A model generated the notes under the pieces. It made no database searches. It saw only the letters and a program-made list of their open reading frames with translations, and was not told the origin of the DNA. This document shows positions 1 to 5,019 of a stretch of DNA of 11,980 bases, one piece after another. The translations under genes and the position numbers were made by a program. Numbering within the stretch: position 1 is the first letter of the stretch; each line of letters starts with the position of its first letter. Source of the stretch: Blakeslea trispora (Eukaryota; Mucoromycota; Mucoromycetes; Mucorales; Choanephoraceae); contig JAIWNE010000276.1 of assembly GCA_025331445.1 (NCBI GenBank), positions 1-11,980 of the forward strand, given 5' to 3'.

Positions 1-9
1 TTTCATTTT

Positions 10-39
10 AGTTTAGTCTAGTTTAGTTCAGTTTATTTT
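10..39. repeat. Short 10-nt periodic repeat
   Basis: Three consecutive decamers share the start gtttagt/gttta and repeat with a 10-nt period. They lie in an A/T-rich stretch downstream (on the minus strand) of the small leftward gene. A minus-strand AATAAA (tttatt at 32-37 on the plus strand) falls inside it, about 100 nt past that gene's stop codon, and could be its polyadenylation signal. This is low-complexity sequence and no other function can be supported. Confidence 0.35.
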
Positions 40-132
40 GTTTTCCTTATTCTTCCTTCTATTAATTCTGCTTCTTGTTGAGTACCGCTTTCTTTGTCCG
101 ACAAAGATACGTGCAACAAATAAAAATCACTT

Positions 133-441
133 TCAAACCTTTGATTTTCTTGTGTAATTTTCTGTTATTTTAGACTGAAATCTTAATCCAGCCAATAGTC
201 TTTTAATATTTAGCGGAAGAGCAATAAAAATTACTATAAACGTATGAAAAATCGTTTGGTGTGTAGTCAAGTTTCGAAGATCGAATTCCTCTCCTTCTTC
301 AATAACGTAGTCCATGGCCTCTGCACCGTCTTCCATAGTTATTCCACCCTGACCGCCCCCAATAAAGAATTTATGCGTGTTGCTCATTTGAAAAATATTT
401 AAAGTAAAAGAGACGTCTTTTAGAATGTGGAAGTCTGCCAT
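133..441 (-). CDS. Small putative single-pass membrane protein, unknown function
   Basis: I do not recognise this gene. The frame runs from an ATG at 441 to a TGA at 133 and encodes 102 residues. A second ATG at about residue 19 (MSNTHKFF) is an alternative start. The N-terminal half is soluble-looking, with a Gly-rich stretch (FIGGGQGG) followed by an acidic segment (VIEEGEEFDL). A hydrophobic segment (FHTFIVIFIALPL, about residues 66-78) could be one membrane span, followed by a basic tail (NIKRLLAGLRF and several Lys/Arg), as in tail-anchored or single-pass proteins with a cytosolic positive end. The mix of an acidic region, a single hydrophobic helix and a basic tail argues for a real protein rather than a chance ORF, but no homologue is evident. 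It may have introns or extend further, because the last residues could be read-through of an intron. It is divergent from the epsin gene on the far side of the transposons. Confidence 0.5.
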   Translation of the reverse strand: MADFHILKDVSFTLNIFQMSNTHKFFIGGGQGGITMEDGAEAMDYVIEEGEEFDLRNLTTHQTIFHTFIVIFIALPLNIKRLLAGLRFQSKITENYTRKSKV

Positions 442-446
442 TTGGT

Positions 447-512
447 TTTTGACAATACGCTATTTGGAAATTCGGTATACGCTCATTGACATTTTGAAAA
501 CCGCTGATTGGA
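447..512. repeat. Three degenerate 22-bp motif copies upstream of the leftward gene
   Basis: Three 22-nt units (447-468, 469-490, 491-512) carry the core CGCT at identical spacing (458, 480, 502). Units 1 and 3 are the closest, with tails CGCTatttgga and CGCTgattgga. A similar phased motif with the core CGCC occurs on the other side of the transposon block at 10173, 10195 and 10216. The position directly upstream of a start codon suggests promoter elements. The copy at 492-511 also matches 10206-10225 at 17 of 20 bases, which could instead be a diverged LINE target-site duplication. Confidence 0.4.
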
Positions 513-514
513 TA

Positions 515-536
515 TTTTTTTTTTTTTGTAAGATTA
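515..536 (-). mobile_element. 3' terminal fragment of LINE with poly(A) tail (T-run on plus strand)
   Basis: Thirteen T residues at 515-527 followed by gtaagatta up to the DIRS left end read, on the minus strand, as the last bases of a LINE followed by a poly(A) tail. With the DIRS element removed, this fragment abuts the A/T-rich LINE 3' region that starts at 4870. Assignment to the LINE is inferred from orientation and position, because no intact copy is available for comparison. Confidence 0.45.
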
Positions 537-595
537 ATTTGTTGTCGTACCTAAACTAATTCCAGTTGACTCCACTTCGGCATCCAATGTGATAC
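537..595 (+). repeat. DIRS left terminal extension (complement of internal region 4520-4578)
   Basis: These 59 bases are the exact reverse complement of 4520-4578. The last ten overlap the start of the inverted terminal repeat. This is the left half of the sequence that the internal complementary region templates during circle formation. Confidence 0.9.
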
Positions 596-676
596 ATGCT
601 CTCTGAGCCACGCTTTATTTTCCTTATATAAACAATAATAGTAATAAATCCCTTTTTCCCTCATATCTTTCTAAGC
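586..676 (+). repeat. DIRS left inverted terminal repeat
   Basis: This is the reverse complement of 4838-4750 except for two one-base length differences (one extra C in the run at about 650 and one extra T at about 668). It contains TATATAAA at 625-632 upstream of the gag start, so it probably serves as promoter for the element. Confidence 0.93.
625..632 (+). promoter_or_regulatory. Candidate TATA box in DIRS left ITR
   Basis: TATATAAA lies about 64 bases upstream of the gag ATG at 696, a normal distance for a TATA-driven promoter with a short leader. Because it lies in the repeat, the same sequence is present inverted in the right repeat at 4792-4799. Confidence 0.5.
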
Positions 677-695
677 CGCGCATCGTGGAAATCCT

Positions 696-1562
696 ATGAC
701 TGATACAACTACTAATAATGAACGAAGAACATATACCGAGGAAGAGGTCATTGAATTACTTCGACGAGTCAAAACGGCGGAGCAAGCTGATGCTCAAAAA
801 TCCAGAGAAGAACGAGAGCTACCATTGGGGATCACGTCCACTTTGGAACAATTTACGAAGCAACAACATCAAGATAATTTCAAACGCTACAAACGAGAAA
901 TCACAAAATATCACCATGAGGAATGGACTGTGGCCGAAGAAATCAACCGGTCCTTCATCCCAAAACTTAAACAATACACTGTTGACACGACTCAGGTCGT
1001 TAACGCTCACTACAAAGGAGCAGAAATTAGTAGACTGCATGGACGAGCAGCCACTGAAATTTATGAGCAACTCTGCACTATCCAAGCAGGAGAAATATCA
1101 GCCGACGAAGCCTATCAACTTTTGGAAGAGGCAATTGACAGCGCCAAACGACTGGCAACTCATGCATGGATTCAAGGGAAACAACATGATGAAGATGCAA
1201 AAGACTATGCGATTAGAGCACTCAAACTACCCCCAAGTCTCAAGCATTTGGAAACAAAAGAGTCAGGTAATAAAAGAGAAGCCTTTAGTGAAGAATTTAT
1301 TACCATGTACAACGAAGCGAACTACCAACAACGAGTGCTTCGAGCAGCAACCTCCCAACCTTCCAATGGAAGGGGTCGAGGAGGATATTCAACTCAGTCT
1401 TATTGGAATAACAACAGAGGAGGACGTGGTTACTCTGGACGAGGTGGAGCAAAAAACTACTTTGGAGGACGGGGACGTGGGGCCCCATCCTTCCACAACA
1501 ACAGCTTGTCCCACAACTCTCAAAATTCAACATCACCAGACCACACCTCCAGTCACCAGTAA
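696..1562 (+). CDS. gag: DIRS Gag-like protein with RGG boxes
   Basis: This frame encodes 288 residues from ATG 696 to TAA at 1560-1562. The first two thirds are helical and charged, with a heptad-like N-terminus (TYTEEEVIELLRRVKTAEQA) and a helical core. The C-terminal third is Gly/Arg/Asn-rich, with RGG and GRGRG boxes between about residues 225 and 262. RGG regions bind RNA, which fits a nucleocapsid-like role in packaging the element's RNA. No CCHC zinc knuckle is present. That is usual for DIRS Gag proteins, which are poorly conserved. The identification rests on its position as the first ORF of a DIRS element and on its composition. A frameshift signal at codons 252-254 would make a Gag-Pol fusion from the same start. 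The frame is uninterrupted. Confidence 0.85.
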   Translation: MTDTTTNNERRTYTEEEVIELLRRVKTAEQADAQKSREERELPLGITSTLEQFTKQQHQDNFKRYKREITKYHHEEWTVAEEINRSFIPKLKQYTVDTTQVVNAHYKGAEISRLHGRAATEIYEQLCTIQAGEISADEAYQLLEEAIDSAKRLATHAWIQGKQHDEDAKDYAIRALKLPPSLKHLETKESGNKREAFSEEFITMYNEANYQQRVLRAATSQPSNGRGRGGYSTQSYWNNNRGGRGYSGRGGAKNYFGGRGRGAPSFHNNSLSHNSQNSTSPDHTSSHQ

Positions 1563-3480
1563 CGCCAAAAATATTACAGGTTCCACAAGTACCTCGTTTA
1601 CCACCATCACTACAATCCACTCCCCCGCTCCAGCATGTGATAACTCCAACATCCAACTACACTATTCCTTCAGACGGAATTCTTCCAGGAGGTCGACTTC
1701 GCCAATTTATGAATTACTGGAAAACCATAACGAATCACCCATGGCCCTTATCAGTGATTCAGCAGGGCTACAAAATCCAATTCTCAAAGCAGCCAATTCC
1801 GTGGAAGAATCGTATGAAACAACAAACAGCAGAGGAGCAATTTCATGTCAACGAAGCAGTTCAGAAATTCCTCGCGGGAGGTATGATAGAGAGGTCTCCA
1901 ACACAAGACCGAAGGTTCCTTTCGAAATTCTTTACACTACAGGAACAGACGAAGAGATGACCTATTCTAGATTGCCAACAACTGAACTCTTTTATCCAGG
2001 TAGAGCACTTCAAGATGGAAGGAGTTCCCGCGCTAAGAGAACTGATCGAAAAGGACGATTACATATGCAAAATCGATTTAAAAGATGCGTATGTCGTGGT
2101 TCCCATACACGAAGACTCCAAAGATTTTCTCAGCTTCGAAAACGAAGGAGTGGTATACAGGTACAGGTCCCTAGCCTTTGGGTTGAGCGTAGCACCAAGA
2201 GTTTTCTCGAAGGTAATGAAATACGCCATAGAACCGCTGAGGAAAGAGGGTATTCGGATCATATACTACCTGGACGACATTTGTCTGCTAGCCAAGACAA
2301 AACAAGAAATGGATCTTTTGACAACGAAGGTGAGACATCATTTAGAGAAATTGGGGTTTATCATCAATTACAAAAAGAGCATTCTCCTACCATCAAAGAC
2401 ACAGGAATTTCTGGGATTCCTATTCAACAGCAAGAACATGATCATTTCAGTACCCATGTTGAAGATTACAAATCTGTTGAAGAGAATCAGACAGGTGTTC
2501 AGTTCTCCAAAGAGGTCTTGCAGATGGATAGCAGGTCTATTGGGAAAAATGACCGCCATGATACCAGCAGTGGGAGAAGCTCTCCTACACATCAGGTACT
2601 TGCAGAGAGATCTCTCCAAGACGCTGCATATGACCCATCAGAATTGGGAAGCAATTTGCAACTTGTCAAATACCAGCATTCAAGAATTACGTTGGTGGGA
2701 GACGTTTATAACACAGAAGAATGGGTTACCAATCCAGAAGATTCCGACAGCCAACCCGAGCACAATCATTCACGTAGATGCTTCAAACAGTGGATGGGGA
2801 GTCAGCTCGAATCTGATAACAGCTTCAGGATTTTGGAGCCAAGAGGAACAAAAAAAGTCCATAAACGTGCGAGAACTGAAGACGATACTATTGGCGATCC
2901 AGCACCACGCCAAAAGATGCGAAGACTCAACTATCAAGATATATTCGGACAACAAAACAGCTCTAAAATATACAACAAAATCGGGAGGCACGACGTCGAT
3001 ATTATTGCAGGAATTGGCCATACAGATACAGGACCTATGCACCACCCACAACATCGAAGTAATATATCAACATATTCCAGGGATTTTGAACACCCAAGCA
3101 GACAGATTGAGCAGACAACCACTACCGTTGTACGAATCGACAATTCCCAGGAAAATGTTCCAGCACATACAACACCAATGGGGGCCACTGAAAATCGACG
3201 CATTTGCAGCTCGCCACAACCACCAACTGCCCATGTACTGGTCCCTATCTCCGGATCCAGCAGCATCCGCAATAGATGCCATGCAACAGACATGGTTGAA
3301 GAAGGGGATGTATCTGTACCCTCCTTGGAAGTTGATTCCGCAGGTGTTGAAGAAAATACAAGAACAGAGATTGAAACAAGCAGTTCTGATCACTCCATGG
3401 TGGCCCAGTCAGTTCTGGTTCCCCATGATTCTGCGCATGAGACACATTCAGCGTCCACTGGTTTGGAAGATCAATCGGAG
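718..3480 (+). other. Stop-free overlapping frame across gag and pol, continuous with the recombinase frame
   Basis: The frame that encodes the tyrosine recombinase is open from just after a stop at 697-699 to 4647, with its first ATG at 718. Up to about 3480 it overlaps gag (+1 relative) and pol (-1 relative). The conceptual product of this part is rich in Ser, Arg, Thr, Asn and His, shows no recognisable domain, and is probably not a folded protein. Long overlap of the recombinase and RT frames is known in some DIRS elements. Here the open frame covers almost the whole coding region, including gag. It is listed as an observation and not as a proven gene. Confidence 0.4.
1451..1494 (+). promoter_or_regulatory. 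Candidate programmed -1 ribosomal frameshift signal (gag to pol)
   Basis: The heptamer A AAA AAC at 1451-1457 is in the gag phase required for tandem slippage (gcA AAA AAC, codons 252-254). A 6-nt spacer (1458-1463) follows. Then a predicted stem pairs GGAGGA and GGGG (1464-1469, 1471-1474) with CCCC, TCC and TCC (1483-1486, 1488-1490, 1492-1494). The stem has one C/A mismatch, one bulged T and an 8-nt loop. Slippage gives frame 2 from codon 1457, which is the pol frame and is open through this overlap (1412-1562). The pol frame has no ATG until 1709, so some recoding or reinitiation is required. The G-richness comes partly from the RGG coding sequence, so chance cannot be excluded. Confidence 0.6.
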
Positions 3481-3535
3481 ATGGTGTCTAGCCGCTTGGA
3501 GATTATCAACCACTATCGGGCACAAGATGGTATAG
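1457..3535 (+). pseudogene. pol: DIRS Pol: reverse transcriptase, RNase H and methyltransferase-like domain, one in-frame TGA
   Basis: Frame 2 is open from 1412 and ends at TAG 3533-3535, with no usable ATG before 1709. It is best read as a -1 extension of Gag from about 1457. RT motifs are the palm Asp in CKIDLKDAY (about 2075) and the active site YYLDDI (YLDD at 2267-2278), with SLAFGLSVAPRVF between them. RNase H has all four acidic positions: Asp in HVDAS (2777), Glu in VREL (2873), Asp in SDNKT (2948) and Asp in QADRLS (3101). The C-terminal part (about 3190-3440; IDAFA, YWSLSPDP, YPPWKLI, ITPWWPSQFW) matches the region called the DNA methyltransferase-like domain in DIRS elements. A TGA at 1958-1960 sits inside the conserved stretch QEQTKR / PILDC just before the RT palm, where an Arg codon is expected; CGA to TGA is one transition. 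Unless it is read through, this copy cannot make RT. No frameshifts were found. Confidence 0.9.
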
Positions 3536-4647
3536 CAGAGGACACCATTCAATATTTAACTCAAAAAACAAGACAGTCAACACACAAGGCATATGACAAT
3601 GGATGGCGACACTGGAATTTGTGGTGCAAACAACAACATCCGCCATGTGACCCGTTGAATTATGATGTAAAGACAATCCTTCAATTCCTGCGAGATAACA
3701 AAGCCTTCAGTAGTACCCATTTAAATACACTGCGTTCTTCCATCGCCTCAGTTTTTTCAGTTATCCATAGCGACAAACCACCTATTGCAGAACAATCATT
3801 AATTAAAGATTTCTTTGCCGCAAAACGAAATTCTGAAGTCAAAATTCCTACAGAGCAACAATCTACAACCTGGGATATAAGTATCCTGGTCAGTTATATC
3901 AAGCAGCACTTGTCACCCACCAGCACTCTCACATTAGACCAACTACAATTGAAGACTGTTCTCCTACTATGCATCTCAACCATGTGGCGTCCAAGGTCTG
4001 ATATTGGGCGACTCCAATACAGGGACATTGTGTTGAAAAGAGATGGATCAGCTTCAAGCATTCGGATCCATGCGCGAACGCCTAAAGAAAGCCAAGTCAA
4101 ATCCGTGACATTAGGTACGATTGAAGATGACGACCTCTGCCCAGTCAGGACCACCTATTCATTCGTTACAAAGACAGCTCACCTTAGAGAAGGTATGCCT
4201 GACGACCATACCTTGTTCTTAGCCTATATCGACTCACCTGAAAAACTCCCTATGTCTGTCCGCCCTACCACAGTGGCAAACTGGGTGAAGGAAGCCTTGG
4301 GAAAGGCAGGTATCAATACTAAAGATTATCAAGCACATTCAGTCAGGGCAGCTTCGAGCACGAAGGCAATCGAGTTGGGTCACTCAATTCAAGAGGTCAA
4401 AAAGCATGCTAATTGGAGCTTAAACTCAAACACTTTTGAAAATTTTTACTACAAACCATCGTCGCAGACATCATCTAGTACTGCAATTACCAATTCAATT
4501 TTTTCTAGTCCGGAAAAGCGTATCACATTGGATGCCGAAGTGGAGTCAACTGGAATTAGTTTAGGTACGACAACAAATACCAATGTTGACGAAACGAAGG
4601 CAGAAAATGTGATACATGCCCGACCCTGGTACCGATTTTTCGGTTGA
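3481..4647 (+). CDS. DIRS tyrosine recombinase
   Basis: This is a phage-integrase-type tyrosine recombinase that inserts the circular DNA copy of the element. The frame overlaps the end of pol by 55 bases if it starts at ATG 3481, and by more if it starts at ATG 3397. I chose 3481 because the recognisable N-terminal SAM-like helical region begins soon after (LTQKTRQSTHKAYDNGW, about 3556). Catalytic signature: Arg in MWRPRSDIGRL (3988-3996), a candidate Lys in the TPKESQVKS turn (about 4080-4106), the H-x-x-R box HSVR (4336-4347), the His/Trp position in KHANWS (about 4402-4419), and the nucleophilic Tyr in NFYYK (4447-4452). All are present, so the enzyme looks complete. The last 43 codons run through the internal complementary region (4520-4619), so this DNA serves both as coding sequence and as replication template. 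The stop is TGA at 4645-4647. Confidence 0.93.
   Translation: MVSSRLEIINHYRAQDGIAEDTIQYLTQKTRQSTHKAYDNGWRHWNLWCKQQHPPCDPLNYDVKTILQFLRDNKAFSSTHLNTLRSSIASVFSVIHSDKPPIAEQSLIKDFFAAKRNSEVKIPTEQQSTTWDISILVSYIKQHLSPTSTLTLDQLQLKTVLLLCISTMWRPRSDIGRLQYRDIVLKRDGSASSIRIHARTPKESQVKSVTLGTIEDDDLCPVRTTYSFVTKTAHLREGMPDDHTLFLAYIDSPEKLPMSVRPTTVANWVKEALGKAGINTKDYQAHSVRAASSTKAIELGHSIQEVKKHANWSLNSNTFENFYYKPSSQTSSSTAITNSIFSSPEKRITLDAEVESTGISLGTTTNTNVDETKAENVIHARPWYRFFG
4520..4619 (+). repeat. DIRS internal complementary region (ICR)
   Basis: Positions 4520-4578 are the reverse complement of the left end (537-595), and 4575-4619 are the reverse complement of the right end (4869-4825). Both are perfect. The two blocks share four bases, AAAT at 4575-4578, which correspond to ATTT at 537-540 and at 4866-4869. 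In the DIRS replication model this region bridges the two cDNA ends, and the shared bases mark the circle junction used by the recombinase. Confidence 0.94.
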
Positions 4648-4705
4648 CCATTTGATTTCTTATTATCATATATCATATATATTTCTTATCATTTCCCATC
4701 CCTCG

Positions 4706-4732
<27 letters not shown>
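4706..4732 (+). repeat. 27-nt A homopolymer inside DIRS
   Basis: An uninterrupted run of 27 A residues lies between the recombinase stop and the right inverted repeat. It could be a frozen poly(A) from an RNA intermediate or a slippage-expanded tract. The number of As may be unreliable in an assembly. Confidence 0.8.
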
Positions 4733-4736
<4 letters not shown>

Positions 4737-4791
4737 AAATTTATTGCTAGCTTAGAAGATATGAGGGAAAAAGGATTTATTACTATTATTG

Positions 4792-4799
4792 TTTATATA
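4792..4799 (-). promoter_or_regulatory. Candidate antisense TATA box in DIRS right ITR
   Basis: This is the inverted counterpart of the left-repeat TATA box. If the left copy is a promoter, this copy would drive antisense transcription through the recombinase and pol region. Antisense transcripts are known for DIRS-1 of Dictyostelium. Their occurrence here is inferred. Confidence 0.35.
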
Positions 4800-4804
4800 A
4801 GGAA

Positions 4805-4810
4805 AATAAA
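4805..4810 (+). terminator. Candidate DIRS polyadenylation signal
   Basis: AATAAA in the right repeat lies about 160 bases past the recombinase stop, in the sense orientation and close to the right end of the element. This is a suitable place for 3'-end formation of the genomic RNA. Confidence 0.4.
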
Positions 4811-4869
4811 GCGTGGCTCAGAGAGCATGTATCACATTTTCTGCCTTCGTTTCGTCAACATTGGTATTT

Positions 4870-5019
4870 TATTTTTTAAAATTAACAAAAATAGCCATAC
4901 ATCGCTGAGGGGTATAGCATGGTTAAGCGGATACTAAATTTGAAAAATAAAAAGGAAACAAGGAGATTATGACAGATATGGAGTAATACAGAAAACATAA
5001 GTAAAAGCGAGGAGGGGAG
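4870..5019 (-). other. LINE 3' untranslated region
   Basis: About 150 bases lie between the ORF2 stop at 5020 and the DIRS right end. It is A/T-rich and has no ORF. With 515-536 it would form the original 3' tail. I see no hairpin or tandem repeat that stands out. Confidence 0.6.

Larger units (their letters stand above)
4750..4838 (-). repeat. DIRS right inverted terminal repeat
   Basis: Inverted copy of 586-676, one base shorter in each of two homopolymer runs. It contains an inverted TATATAAA (4792-4799) that would point transcription back into the element in antisense, and a sense AATAAA at 4805-4810. Confidence 0.93.
537..4869 (+). mobile_element. DIRS-type tyrosine-recombinase retrotransposon, nearly intact
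   Basis: The element is about 4.3 kb and carries the structural hallmarks of DIRS elements. It has inverted terminal repeats, terminal extensions complementary to an internal complementary region, and three reading frames for Gag, RT-RNase H-methyltransferase-like and a tyrosine recombinase. There is no integrase, aspartic protease or long direct repeat, which separates it from LTR retrotransposons. The left extension (537-595) pairs without mismatch with 4520-4578, and the right extension (4825-4869) pairs without mismatch with 4575-4619. No target-site duplication flanks it, as expected of recombinase-mediated integration. In this family a cDNA is circularised using the internal complementary region as template, and the recombinase then integrates the circle. 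The single RT nonsense codon and the near-identical repeats indicate a recent copy. Confidence 0.95.

Noticed and set aside
492..511. Firm call of a LINE target-site duplication with 10206-10225
   Set aside because: 17 of 20 identity is suggestive, but the motif is part of a phased series on both sides, so the match could be promoter repetition. Kept as a finding with alternatives.
1300..1656. Minus-strand ORF with many Cys opposite gag
   Set aside because: It mirrors the gag RGG-coding region, where Gly/Arg codons read backwards give Cys and Pro-rich frames. No domain and no conserved start.
2934..3445. Overlapping minus-strand ORFs opposite the RNase H and methyltransferase-like region
   Set aside because: They are shadows of the long overlapping sense frames. 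No recognisable domain is visible in any of them.
537..4869. DIRS element as an LTR retrotransposon or Crypton
   Set aside because: Terminal repeats are inverted and there is no integrase or protease, which excludes LTR types. The presence of RT and RNase H excludes a Crypton.
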